From Fictibacillus nanhaiensis (GTDB taxonomy: Bacteria > Bacillota > Bacilli > Bacillales > Fictibacillaceae), in the NCBI GenBank assembly GCA_016401345.1, contig JAEACG010000001.1, forward strand, positions 496,001 through 560,000: a stretch of 64,000 nucleotides of DNA, in the 5' to 3' direction. Position 1 is the first letter of the stretch. Every line of letters begins with the position of its first letter. Made by a program: the position numbers and the translations under genes. Positions 54,419-63,163 of this stretch are shown here, one piece after another. The notes under the pieces were generated by a model that was not told where the DNA came from, searched no databases, and worked only from the letters and a program-made list of their open reading frames with translations.

Positions 54419-55594
54419 TTACTTCACCTCGTTTGTATTTTCTAATAAAATCGCTATCCCTTGTCCACCACCGATACATGCCGTAACAATCGCACGTTTG
54501 GCACGTGTCTTATTCATATGATAGACCGCTTTCGTTATTAAAATCCCTCCGGTCGCTGCAATTGGATGGCCATGCGCGATAGCACCACCGTTAACATTTA
54601 ATTTTTCTTTTGGAATCTCCAACTCACGGTTACATGCTAGGACTTGGGATGCAAATGCTTCGTTCAATTCCACAAAATCTATATCCTTGATCGACAATTG
54701 GTTTCGTTTTAGTAGTTTTCTAACTGCAGGAACCGGACCCATACCCATCATATTTGGATCTACTCCTGCAACTTGTGAATCTACAACTGTAGCAAGTACT
54801 GTTAAATGGCGCTTCTGGGCTTCATCATGAGACATCATCACTACTGCAGACGCACCGTCATTCACACCTGATGCATTTCCAGCTGTAACCGTTCCACCCT
54901 CTTTAAATACAGGGGAAAGAGGGGATAAACTTTCTATAGTTGTTGAATGGCGAGGATGTTCATCTTGTTTAAAAACATATGTTTCTTTCTTACCTCTTAT
55001 CTCAATAGGTACGATTTGCTTATCAAACAATCCCTCTTCCATCGCCCTTGCCATACGTCTTTGACTTTCAGCTGCATATTCGTCCTGTTCTTCTCTTGTA
55101 ATCTTATATTTTTCAGCAACATTTTCAGCTGTGATGCCCATTGGTGGGTCGCCAATGTCGTCAGGAGAGAGTTTTCTCTTAATAAACTGTGGAGGATTTC
55201 GGTCATACGTTCTAGTTGCTGGTGATAATAGATAGGGAGAACGGGACATGCTTTCTACTCCTCCAGTTAAATACACACTTCCTCTTCCAGCCTTGATAAG
55301 ATCTGCTGCAAGAGCAACTGCATTAATGCCTGTACCACATTGACGGTCAATCGTCATACCAGGTACTTCAAATGGTATTCCAGCTTGTAATAACGTCATT
55401 CGTGCTGGATTTCCTCCTCCACTTAAACAATTCCCAAAAATTACATCATCGATCTCGTGATGCTGAATTTCTGCTCTTCTCACAGCCTCTCTCATTACTT
55501 CTGCTCCGAACATATAATAAGGAAGTGTCGCCAAAGCCCCTCCTTGTTTGCCGATTGCGGTTCTAACAGCTGACACAATAACAGGTGTAGTCAT
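54419..55594 (-). CDS. Acetyl-CoA acyltransferase (thiolase)
   Basis: This 391-residue thiolase completes beta-oxidation by releasing acetyl-CoA. The catalytic Cys is in DRQCGTGINAV (about residue 90), the His in NGGAIAHGHPIAATGG and the second Cys in ACIGGGQG. The GHP loop has AHGHPIA rather than the more usual ALGHPLG, a variant seen in some degradative thiolases. The start at 55594 is 13 bases from the GGAGGGG site, slightly long, and directly follows the stop of the upstream thioesterase gene. Confidence 0.9.
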   Translation of the reverse strand: MTTPVIVSAVRTAIGKQGGALATLPYYMFGAEVMREAVRRAEIQHHEIDDVIFGNCLSGGGNPARMTLLQAGIPFEVPGMTIDRQCGTGINAVALAADLIKAGRGSVYLTGGVESMSRSPYLLSPATRTYDRNPPQFIKRKLSPDDIGDPPMGITAENVAEKYKITREEQDEYAAESQRRMARAMEEGLFDKQIVPIEIRGKKETYVFKQDEHPRHSTTIESLSPLSPVFKEGGTVTAGNASGVNDGASAVVMMSHDEAQKRHLTVLATVVDSQVAGVDPNMMGMGPVPAVRKLLKRNQLSIKDIDFVELNEAFASQVLACNRELEIPKEKLNVNGGAIAHGHPIAATGGILITKAVYHMNKTRAKRAIVTACIGGGQGIAILLENTNEVK

Positions 55595-55595
55595 T

Positions 55596-56003
55596 TTAGT
55601 ATTTACGCTCCCCTCCTGCCGGAATGATTTTGAAAGTAGCCGAACCTGAAGCACAATGATTTCCATTCTCATCAAATATGTCTCCTACTCCACTTCCAAT
55701 ATTTCCGGTTATATTAATAGAACGTCCTTTGCATGTAAGTTGCTCTACATACCTGTTTTCATATACTTGAACATGCATGTTAATCGTTATCGTAAAGCAA
55801 TTTTTCATTTCTGTAATCGAAGTCCCAAGTGCTATATCAAGCAGGGTATAATAGATTCCATTTGATAACACTCCTGACTCATTACAATGCTCTTCTTTCA
55901 TATTGAGTGATATGATGACATTCTTATTCTCATTTGGTTCCCTCTTTATTCCTAGATGATTAAAGAATGCTGAATGTGAATTATAATTTCTTTCGTTTAT
56001 CAT
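55596..56003 (-). CDS. Second hotdog-fold thioesterase-like protein
   Basis: This 135-residue protein has the PaaI-like pattern HCNESGVLSNGIYYTLLDIALG, but the usual HGG is replaced by SNG, so one expected active-site His is missing. It may be a binding or diverged enzyme subunit, or may pair with the other hotdog protein at 53206-53607. GGGAG precedes the ATG. Its stop is one base before the thiolase start, so the two are coupled. Confidence 0.7.
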   Translation of the reverse strand: MINERNYNSHSAFFNHLGIKREPNENKNVIISLNMKEEHCNESGVLSNGIYYTLLDIALGTSITEMKNCFTITINMHVQVYENRYVEQLTCKGRSINITGNIGSGVGDIFDENGNHCASGSATFKIIPAGGERKY

Positions 56004-56088
56004 GATTTCATTCTCCCGTAACCATTTTTTAAGAACTGAAGTAGAACAGGGTGCTTCACGCCCGTTAGACTGATGGGAGAGATAAATA

Positions 56089-56982
56089 CTATAAAACTAC
56101 TTCTACTTTTCTTCCTTTTTCATCGTATTCATAAAATCCTTTACCTGTCTTTTTACCTAATTCTCCTTTTCTTACTTTTTCAGCTACAACTTTTGAAGGC
56201 TTTTCGTTTTCATCTCCACTTTCCTCAAACCTCTGCATTCGAACATAATAATTAACGTCTAAACCTGTTAAATCCATTAAAGCAAACGGACCGATTGGAT
56301 GATTAAGCGCTTTTTTGCAAACTAAGTCAATTTCGTCATGTGTTGCATAACCATTCTCATATAGAAAAAGTGCTTCATCCATTAGTTTTCCTAAGATACG
56401 GTTCGCAATAAATCCTGAAATTTCTTTTTTTAGCAATACAGGGGCTTTATTAATGCTTCGAACAAAATCCATACATCTTTCAGAAGTTTGATTCGACGTA
56501 TGTGGTCCTTTTACTACTTCAACAAGTTCCATAACAAGTGCAGGGTTGAAAAAATGAATATTACATACATTCTCTGGTCGACTTACAGCTTCTGCAATTT
56601 TTGAGCTTACAATCGTTGAACTATTTGTTGCCAGTATCGTCTGTTCTGAAACTATTTTTTCTACGTTTTGAAACAATTCTTTCTTCGCGTCTAACTTTTC
56701 AATGATTGCTTCTATAACAAGATCCGCTTCTGATAACTCATCTAAAGAAGTAGTAAAGGTAATAAGATTAAACGCCTGCTTCACCTCGTTTGATGTTAAC
56801 TTCCCTTTTGTGACTCTTTTTTCCATCTGCTTCTTTAATTGCTCTTTTCCTTTAACAAGACTTTCTTCACGAATATCTTGCAGTACGACAGGATACCCAG
56901 CTAGTGCACATACCATTGCAATCTGTGATCCCATCGCACCTGAACCTACGACTGCTACTCTTTGAATAGACATATTATTCAT
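56089..56982 (-). CDS. 3-hydroxyacyl-CoA (3-hydroxybutyryl-CoA) dehydrogenase
   Basis: This 297-residue NAD-dependent dehydrogenase has the Rossmann motif VVGSGAMGSQIAMVCALAGY and the family parts ATNSSTIVSSKIA, HFFNPALVMELVEVV (catalytic His) and NRILGKLMDEALFL. The C-terminal domain starts near residue 185. The short single-function length resembles Hbd/MmgB enzymes. The start overlaps the end of the ligase gene by eight bases; its ribosome binding site GGAG lies within that gene. Confidence 0.92.
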   Translation of the reverse strand: MNNMSIQRVAVVGSGAMGSQIAMVCALAGYPVVLQDIREESLVKGKEQLKKQMEKRVTKGKLTSNEVKQAFNLITFTTSLDELSEADLVIEAIIEKLDAKKELFQNVEKIVSEQTILATNSSTIVSSKIAEAVSRPENVCNIHFFNPALVMELVEVVKGPHTSNQTSERCMDFVRSINKAPVLLKKEISGFIANRILGKLMDEALFLYENGYATHDEIDLVCKKALNHPIGPFALMDLTGLDVNYYVRMQRFEESGDENEKPSKVVAEKVRKGELGKKTGKGFYEYDEKGRKVEVVL

Positions 56983-58597
56983 TCACTCTCACTCCTTTTT
57001 CCATCTCTTCTTTAACTAATAGTCTTTTTAATAACTTGCCTACTCCATTCCTAGGGAGACTTTCTCTCACTTCAATACTCTTTGGCACTTTATATGGAGT
57101 AAGATTGGAGTAACAATGACTTTTCAGTGCATCGGTGTCTATAGTTCGTCCTTCTTTAGGGACAACATACGCTTTTACGATCTCATCATGTATTTCATCT
57201 GGAATGCCTACTACAGCTGCTTCCTTCACATCTTCATGATCATATAAAACGCTTTCAATTTCTTGCGGATAAATATTAAATCCACCAAAAATAATCATTT
57301 CTTTTTTTCTTCCGACGATATAAAAGTACCCATCATGATCCATCGTTGCTAAATCACCCGTGCGGAGCCAACCATTCACAAGCGCATGTTTCGTTTCAGA
57401 TTCATTGTTCCAATACCCTTTCATAACTTGAGGACCTCTGATCAACAGCTCACCTACGTAGTTTGGTTCGAGAAGGTTATGCTCATTATCCGTTATACAG
57501 CAATCGGTTTCTGGAACTGGAATACCGATGCTTCCTACCTTCCGTTTTCCATTGATCGGAGTTCGATGGGTGGTAGGAGATGTTTCAGACATTCCGAATC
57601 CTTCTAGAATTGTCGCGCCAGAAACCTCTTCAAATCTTCTAATTACTTCTACAGGAAGAGGAGCTGATCCTGAAGAACATATTTTCAAGCTGTTTAATCC
57701 AAACCGCTCTGCATTTGGGTAATTAGCGATTGAAATATACATTTTAGGAACACCTGGAAAAACAGTAGGTCTGTATTTTTTTATCACCTTCATCATTTTA
57801 TCGATATCAAACTTCTCCAATAATAACAGGTTAGCTCCTAAGAAAATGCCCACATTCATTGCACTCGTCATCGCATAAACATGATAAAGCGGTGTTACGG
57901 TTAAGACCGTTTCTTTACCTGGAATATATTTTTGTCTATACATCGTAAAACTCTGATACGCATTCGTTGTTAAATTATGATGAGTTAACATGGCACCTTT
58001 TATTTTACCTGTCGTCCCACCTGTGTATTGAATGACAGCTATATCATCTTTAGCCTTGATTTCGACTGGGCAGTATAATGGTGAACCTTGTTCAATGAGC
58101 TCGTCCAAGGTAAGAAAGTAATCTGTTTTTTGTTTTTTTACCTGGGATGTCATAACGTATTTAAAAGGGTAGAATTCTTCAATCTCATAGATGGTTTGCA
58201 ATGACCGATTATCTGCAACAATATAAGAAACTTTTGCATCGTCCAAAATTTGCAGAAATTCTCTTGGTGTATAAGAAGGGTTAATTTGAACAATGATTAA
58301 CCCTAACGACATGGCCGCATAGTAAGAAACGATATAATCAGGGTGATTGCCTAACATCAAACCGATACGTTCACCTTTTTCAAAACCTCGGTCTCTCCAA
58401 CTGTTTGCTAATCGATCTGTCTTGTTCTTTAATTCCGAATACGTGATAACTTGATCATTAAAGGTTATAGCGGGTTGGTCTCCATATTTGTTTTCTGAGT
58501 CTGCTAAAAATGAGTAGAGTGATACTTCTGGAAACACTATTGCTTCGTTCACATCTCGGTAGTATTTGTCCCATGGACGGTTCTGGATCTCGTTCAT
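56975..58597 (-). CDS. Acyl-CoA ligase (AMP-forming)
   Basis: This 540-residue ANL-superfamily ligase activates a carboxylic acid to its CoA ester using ATP. Motifs are YTGGTTGKIKGAMLTH (P-loop), GFGMSETSPT, LRTGDLATMDHDGYFYIVGR and the C-terminal catalytic Lys in LPRNGVGKLLKR. It resembles long-chain ligases, but the operon could use a shorter or aromatic acid. The next gene upstream is an MFS carrier that may import the acid. It is coupled to the dehydrogenase gene by overlap. Confidence 0.92.
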   Translation of the reverse strand: MNEIQNRPWDKYYRDVNEAIVFPEVSLYSFLADSENKYGDQPAITFNDQVITYSELKNKTDRLANSWRDRGFEKGERIGLMLGNHPDYIVSYYAAMSLGLIIVQINPSYTPREFLQILDDAKVSYIVADNRSLQTIYEIEEFYPFKYVMTSQVKKQKTDYFLTLDELIEQGSPLYCPVEIKAKDDIAVIQYTGGTTGKIKGAMLTHHNLTTNAYQSFTMYRQKYIPGKETVLTVTPLYHVYAMTSAMNVGIFLGANLLLLEKFDIDKMMKVIKKYRPTVFPGVPKMYISIANYPNAERFGLNSLKICSSGSAPLPVEVIRRFEEVSGATILEGFGMSETSPTTHRTPINGKRKVGSIGIPVPETDCCITDNEHNLLEPNYVGELLIRGPQVMKGYWNNESETKHALVNGWLRTGDLATMDHDGYFYIVGRKKEMIIFGGFNIYPQEIESVLYDHEDVKEAAVVGIPDEIHDEIVKAYVVPKEGRTIDTDALKSHCYSNLTPYKVPKSIEVRESLPRNGVGKLLKRLLVKEEMEKGVRVNE

Positions 58598-58637
58598 TCG
58601 TATTCCCTCCCAACAAAATTACGAGATTCATATCAGA

Positions 58638-59927
58638 CTAATTGACCTTCTTTTCTAACACTTCCATCTGACCCTGTGATCTTTCCTTGTACGTGGAATC
58701 AGGTTTAACAAATAGTAGAAACAGCAGTGCAAAAGTCAATACGAGAAAAGCCATAAACAGCACAGAATAGTTATATCCGGTAATCTTACTAGAATCGGAG
58801 ATCGCAATAATATATCCAGTAATGATTGGCGCGATTATACCTGCAAGATTGCCAGATGAAGTGAGGATACTGGTCATTAAACCTCCTCGTTCTGGCATCT
58901 CGTTGATCATAATGGTTGGGCCAATTGGTAAAATTGCATAAGTTAACCCCTTAGACAAACACATGGCTATAATTACCCATACCGGATTTTGATAAAAGGT
59001 AATAGAAGCCATTAATAACGCTCCAATCACCATAGAGATTCCTACAACATAAACTCTGGAAATCCGCCAATTCTCATTTTTCTTGTATAGATGATCAGAA
59101 ATAAAAGACACTCCGATATAGATAAACGTGGACACTATACCGATAATCATCACGGCTAAACCCATTTGCTTAGATGTCATTTCCACAACTTCCACTAAGT
59201 AGATCGGCAGCCAAACCGCGATCCAAACGACCAGGAAATAGGTTGAAAAGTAAGCGAGTGTTGTAAATAATGCAGAAGGAGATAGCAGTAATCTGCCAAA
59301 ATCTCTTAGATTGATTTTTTCTAGTTTCTCCTTTCGCTTCTTCTCCTTTTCTTCAAATACTTTCAATGGATTTTCTTTCGTAAAAAAATGAAAAGCAACC
59401 GCCCAAACGATACTTGCAGCACCTAAACAAGCAAAAGCAGGTTTCCATCCCAACGTGCTAATCAATGCCACAAGAATAGGGGCAACCACCATGGCACCTA
59501 CTGTTGCACCTGATACGACTACTGAATTAGCAAGACCTCGCAGTTTAGGAGGAAACCACTTATTCGCATGACTATATGCCACTGGGCTGAATGGTCCCTC
59601 AAATGCTCCAAGTAGGATACGATAAGCAATTAATAACGGTAAGGCAGTGATCGCTAACACTCCAAATTGCAGAACTGCCCATGTTAACATCAGTAATCCT
59701 AATACTTTCTTAGCTCCTATTCTGTCAGCCCACGCTGCTCCAAATATACCTGTTACCGGATACAACCAGTAATAGCTGCTTCCAACAAGACCCCATTCCG
59801 TGTAGGAAAGGTTAAAGTCCTTCATAATTGGAGCTGCAGCAAGTCCAATAATAGACTTGTCTGCAAAATTAATGATCATTCCAAAGAATAATAAAACGAG
59901 GACGATCCAACGCATATAATCCCTCAT
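58638..59927 (-). CDS. MFS transporter (anion:cation symporter type)
   Basis: This 429-residue protein has 12 predicted helices and the MFS loop motif WADRIGAKKVLG between helices 2 and 3. The start MIINFADKSIIGLAAAPIMKDF and helix 4-5 features LIAYRILLGAFEGPFSPVAYSH are like the ACS subfamily that transports organic anions, including aromatic and sugar acids. It lies in the acyl-CoA operon, 22 bases after the acyl-CoA dehydrogenase and 40 before the ligase, which suggests uptake of the acid that the ligase activates. Confidence 0.87.
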   Translation of the reverse strand: MRDYMRWIVLVLLFFGMIINFADKSIIGLAAAPIMKDFNLSYTEWGLVGSSYYWLYPVTGIFGAAWADRIGAKKVLGLLMLTWAVLQFGVLAITALPLLIAYRILLGAFEGPFSPVAYSHANKWFPPKLRGLANSVVVSGATVGAMVVAPILVALISTLGWKPAFACLGAASIVWAVAFHFFTKENPLKVFEEKEKKRKEKLEKINLRDFGRLLLSPSALFTTLAYFSTYFLVVWIAVWLPIYLVEVVEMTSKQMGLAVMIIGIVSTFIYIGVSFISDHLYKKNENWRISRVYVVGISMVIGALLMASITFYQNPVWVIIAMCLSKGLTYAILPIGPTIMINEMPERGGLMTSILTSSGNLAGIIAPIITGYIIAISDSSKITGYNYSVLFMAFLVLTFALLFLLFVKPDSTYKERSQGQMEVLEKKVN

Positions 59928-59949
59928 TTCTGTAATTTAGATAAGGATT

Positions 59950-61098
59950 TTAATTTTCTTCAAGAATTCTTCTCGAGATAATTAACCGCTGAATCTCATT
60001 GGTCCCTTCATAAATCTTTGTGATCCTTGCATCTCTGTAGAACCGCTCAACAGGATAATCGGAAACGTAACCCATTCCGCCATGAATTTGAACAGCTTTA
60101 TCGGCCACTCTATTAAACACATCACTTGCAAATAATTTAGCCATAGAAGCTTCTTTAATCACTTTCTTTCCTTCATCGACCATTTGCGCTGCTTTCAACG
60201 TTAACAAGCGAGCGGCTTCCGTTTCGGTTGCCATATCTGCTAACATCCATTGAATAGCTTGATTATCAGCAATCGGTTTTCCAAACTGTTTCCGTTCCTT
60301 TGCATAAGATGCAGAGAGCTCGATCAGTTTGTCACATGAACCTACTGCTCTTGCAGCTAATCCTATTCGTCCCTCTCCCAATATCTTTAAAGCAGACATA
60401 TAGCCCATACCAACTTCACCAATCACGTTCTCTTCAGGTACTTCACAATCTTCAAATATGAGTTGCGCTGTATAAGATCCACGTAAACCCATTTTTTTAT
60501 CTTTTTTCCCTATACTAAATCCAGGTGAATTCCTCTCAATTAAAAAGGCAGTTATTCCGCCTTTAGCCCCTTTTTCTTTATCTGTTAAAGCAAAGACTGT
60601 GAAAAAATCGGCGATCGGAGCATTGGTTATAAAGTGTTTCGTTCCATTCAAAATCCATTTATCACCATTTTTTACAGCTCGAGTTGATAAGTTGGTCGCA
60701 TCAGATCCAGCACCAGGTTCAGATAGAGCAAACGCAGCGATCCTATCACCTGTCGCCATCGCTGGTAAGTATTTCTGCTTGAGCTCTTCCGATGCAAGTT
60801 TTACAAGTCCCGTACTTCCGATGCCGGTATGAGCACCTATTAAACTCACAAATCCATTATGAGTGCGTCCAAGCTGTTCCAGCACCGTTGCTTTTCCAAC
60901 TGTATTTAAACCGATTCCTCCATATTCCTCTGGTATACTCATCCCGAATAAACCAAGTTCTTTTGCTTGTTCTACCAAATGTTGCGGTATCTTATCATCC
61001 TCTTCAATTTGTTGAGCATAAGGCTCTACCTCGTTTTCAACAAAGTTTTTCACCATTTGTTTCATCTGTTCAATTTCTGGGGCTAATGTCGTAATCAT
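59950..61098 (-). CDS. Acyl-CoA dehydrogenase
   Basis: This 382-residue FAD enzyme oxidises acyl-CoA to enoyl-CoA and passes electrons to electron-transfer flavoprotein. The signatures are AFALSEPGAGSDATNLSTRAV and QIHGGMGYVSDYPVERFYRD with ARITKIYEGTNEIQR, the Glu in YEGT being the catalytic base as in short-chain and branched-chain enzymes. Start 61098 follows AAGGAGG. It is the first gene of the sigma-54 operon; the substrate is unclear, and glutaryl-CoA dehydrogenase activity is not excluded. Confidence 0.92.
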   Translation of the reverse strand: MITTLAPEIEQMKQMVKNFVENEVEPYAQQIEEDDKIPQHLVEQAKELGLFGMSIPEEYGGIGLNTVGKATVLEQLGRTHNGFVSLIGAHTGIGSTGLVKLASEELKQKYLPAMATGDRIAAFALSEPGAGSDATNLSTRAVKNGDKWILNGTKHFITNAPIADFFTVFALTDKEKGAKGGITAFLIERNSPGFSIGKKDKKMGLRGSYTAQLIFEDCEVPEENVIGEVGMGYMSALKILGEGRIGLAARAVGSCDKLIELSASYAKERKQFGKPIADNQAIQWMLADMATETEAARLLTLKAAQMVDEGKKVIKEASMAKLFASDVFNRVADKAVQIHGGMGYVSDYPVERFYRDARITKIYEGTNEIQRLIISRRILEEN

Positions 61099-61151
61099 TT
61101 TCTTCCTCCTTTTGAATACAAAAATTATGAAAAAGTTCTTAGTTAACAGAT

Positions 61152-61169
61152 ATGCAATTTCCATGCCAA
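61152..61169 (-). promoter_or_regulatory. Sigma-54 (-24/-12) promoter of the acyl-CoA operon
   Basis: The minus strand reads TTGGCATGGAAATTGCAT. GG and GC are separated by the required ten bases, and the sequence differs from the consensus TTGGCACN5TTGCAT at one base. It lies 54-71 bases before the acyl-CoA dehydrogenase start. Confidence 0.88.
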
Positions 61170-61179
61170 CTCTAGAGAA

Positions 61180-61325
61180 TGTTCATTTTTCTGCAAATCA
61201 GATACATGATTTCTCTATAAAGTGCTGATTTCCGTATCACATGATCGCTATCCGCGTGTTGTCCGGCGAACCCCCGCAGAAGTTTCGGGAATCTTTCCCG
61301 CACTAATCTCTCAATAACATGAATA
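61180..61325 (-). repeat. Interspersed repeat, copy 4 (weak)
   Basis: The minus strand shows, in order, GTGCGGGAAAGATTCCCGAA, CTTCTGCGGG, GCGGATAGCGA, ACGGAAATCAGCACTTT and a TTTGCAGAAAAA end. These align to GAGCGGAAGGCGCGAGACTC, CTGCGGG, GCGGAAAGCGAG and CGGAAATCAACACTTT of the family. The match is partial and gapped, so the assignment is less sure than for copies 1-3. Confidence 0.45.
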
Positions 61326-61348
61326 ACAATATGAGTAAAAAGAGCGGA

Positions 61349-61362
61349 ATTCATAAATGAAT
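61349..61362. promoter_or_regulatory. Palindrome, possible activator binding site 1
   Basis: ATTCATAAATGAAT is a perfect 14-bp palindrome about 200 bases upstream of the sigma-54 promoter. Confidence 0.45.
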
Positions 61363-61407
61363 CAAAATCGTAACAAATTGGATATTCCTTCTATGATTTA
61401 AAAAAGA

Positions 61408-61435
61408 ATCAATGATTCAAAAATGAATCATTGAT
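61408..61435. promoter_or_regulatory. Inverted repeat, possible activator binding site 2
   Basis: ATCAATGATTCA-AAAA-TGAATCATTGAT is a perfect 12-bp inverted repeat. TGAATCA recurs at 61358-61364, so the motif appears three times upstream of the sigma-54 promoter. Such sites are where NtrC-type activators usually bind. Confidence 0.6.
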
Positions 61436-61446
61436 AACTATTAAAA

Positions 61447-61477
61447 GCAAAAAGCCCCTTCCAAAAAGAAGTGGCTC
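61447..61477 (-). terminator. Intrinsic terminator of the activator gene
   Basis: On the minus strand GAGCCACTTC pairs with GAAGGGGCT with one mismatch, and TTTTTGCTTTT follows. Confidence 0.8.
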
Positions 61478-61480
61478 GAA

Positions 61481-63163
61481 TTACTCATTTAAACGGATAT
61501 TATATTTTTTTAGTTTTCTTACGATTGTTGGCTGACTTGTATCAAGAGCTTTAGCAAGTTCATAGGTGGTTGTGTATTTGATTGCTGCTTGACTTAAATA
61601 TTTTCTTTCTGCATGTTCAACAACTTCTTTTAATGTTTGAATTTCTGTTTCATTCATTGAAGCTTTACTTGACTGATATTCCTCTGGTAAATGTCTCAGT
61701 CCCAATAAATCCTCACTGTTAAGAAGGACAAGCTGCTCTAATACATTTGAAAGTTCTCTTATATTACCCGGAAAAGAATACTTGTAAAAAAAAGCATTGA
61801 GCTCTGAATCTATTACTTTTGCTGTGTTGTACTTTTGGTTGATTTGTTCCAAAAATAATGAAATTAAACTAGGGATCTCTTTCCTTCTTTCACGAAGGGC
61901 TGGTATGAATAAAGGAACAACATTTAGTCGATAAAATAAATCCTCTCTAAACGTTCCCAGTTGCACCATCTCTTTTAAGTTACGGTTCGTAGCAGCAATA
62001 ATACGTACATCCACTTTCTTAGTTACTGTTCCGCCAACACGTTGAATCTCTTTTTCTTGAATAACTTTTAACAGTTTCACCTGAAGGTTCGACGGCATCT
62101 CTCCAACTTCATCTAAAAATAATACGCCTTTATCAGCTAATTCAAACAAACCTGGTTTTCCCTGTTTGTTTGCACCTGTAAAGGCTCCCGGTGCATACCC
62201 AAACAATTCAGATTCTAAGAGATCAGGAGGAATAGCACCACAATTTACTTTAACAAACGTGCCACTTCTTTTTCTCTCGCTTTTATTATAGATGTACTTT
62301 GCCAGTACATCCTTACCTACCCCAGTTTCTCCTAAAATAAGTACAGTTGCCGATACATCCGCAATTCGACTCGCTGTATCGTAGATAAGTTTCATCTGAT
62401 CCGCCTCAACAACTGTTTTTCCACCAAATAAAGATGCGCTCCCTTTTAAGCGTTCTATTTCTTTTTGGTAACTTTCGTTTAACTTATTCGCCTGACTAAG
62501 TGCTTTTTGTAAACTGTTTAATTCAGATAGATCACGTATATTGGTAACGACACTTTCAACTTCACCGTTTTCATTAAAAACAGGATTTCCTGTAAGCAGA
62601 GTTTCGCGTCCAGAATAGCTTAATTGAATGTGTGTGACACTTTTCTTCTTTTGGATGACCTTATCTGTGATCGAGTTTTCAAGAATTCCTCTTTTCACTA
62701 GATCATCCACTTTTTTATTTATGTAATATTCCTTTGGTATTCCTGTTATTCGTTCAATGGCAGAGTTTGTCCGTAACGTAATTCCGTCTTTATCTGTTAT
62801 ATAAATGCCATCGTATGAACTTTCAATGATAGCATCAAGGTGAAGATTCCATCTCTGAAGTTCTTTCACTTCTTCAGACTTCTTTTCCAATTCAGCAGAA
62901 ACGATTCCTACGTAAACAAACCTATTACCTGATATTGATATTTTATCTTTAATAAAAATAAAGTTCTTATCCTTCAAACGAGCTTGAATTAAATTGCCTC
63001 CTGATGTTGGTTTCCACTCATCGAATACTGTTTCAATTGATTCATTTATAACAGTGTTGTTTATTTCTTCTTTCAATCGATCATTCATTATTAAGATTAC
63101 ATTGTTTAGAGTTGCTTCTATATAGAAAAAAGAAATCGTGTCCTTCTCCAATATTGCTGGCAT
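61481..63163 (-). CDS. PAS-containing sigma-54-dependent activator
   Basis: This 560-residue regulator has an N-terminal sensor region (about 1-100), a PAS domain (about 105-215), a coiled-coil linker (215-240) and a sigma-54 AAA+ domain. That domain contains Walker A GETGVGKD (278-285), GAFTGA (326-331) and Walker B GVLFLDEVGEMP. The C-terminal helix-turn-helix is TyrR-like (TTYELAKALDTSQPTIVRKL). It precedes a -24/-12 promoter and its operon, so it is probably the activator of the acyl-CoA genes. The signal sensed is unknown. AAGGAGG precedes the ATG. Confidence 0.93.
   Translation of the reverse strand: MPAILEKDTISFFYIEATLNNVILIMNDRLKEEINNTVINESIETVFDEWKPTSGGNLIQARLKDKNFIFIKDKISISGNRFVYVGIVSAELEKKSEEVKELQRWNLHLDAIIESSYDGIYITDKDGITLRTNSAIERITGIPKEYYINKKVDDLVKRGILENSITDKVIQKKKSVTHIQLSYSGRETLLTGNPVFNENGEVESVVTNIRDLSELNSLQKALSQANKLNESYQKEIERLKGSASLFGGKTVVEADQMKLIYDTASRIADVSATVLILGETGVGKDVLAKYIYNKSERKRSGTFVKVNCGAIPPDLLESELFGYAPGAFTGANKQGKPGLFELADKGVLFLDEVGEMPSNLQVKLLKVIQEKEIQRVGGTVTKKVDVRIIAATNRNLKEMVQLGTFREDLFYRLNVVPLFIPALRERRKEIPSLISLFLEQINQKYNTAKVIDSELNAFFYKYSFPGNIRELSNVLEQLVLLNSEDLLGLRHLPEEYQSSKASMNETEIQTLKEVVEHAERKYLSQAAIKYTTTYELAKALDTSQPTIVRKLKKYNIRLNE

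Larger units (their letters stand above)
61099..61480. promoter_or_regulatory. Control region of the sigma-54 operon
   Basis: These 382 bases lie between the activator gene and the acyl-CoA dehydrogenase. From left to right on the map they hold the -24/-12 promoter (61152-61169), a degenerate interspersed repeat (about 61180-61325), palindrome 61349-61362, palindrome pair 61408-61435 and the activator-gene terminator (61447-61477). Confidence 0.65.

Noticed and set aside
61172-61354. Minus-strand open frame of 60 codons before the acyl-CoA operon
   Set aside because: It coincides with the weak repeat copy and the sigma-54 control region; no ribosome binding site is seen.
61400-61440. FadR operator before the acyl-CoA operon
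   Set aside because: The TGAATCA arms differ from the TGAATGA/TCATTCA arms that I recall for the Bacillus FadR box; activator sites for the adjacent sigma-54 regulator are more likely.
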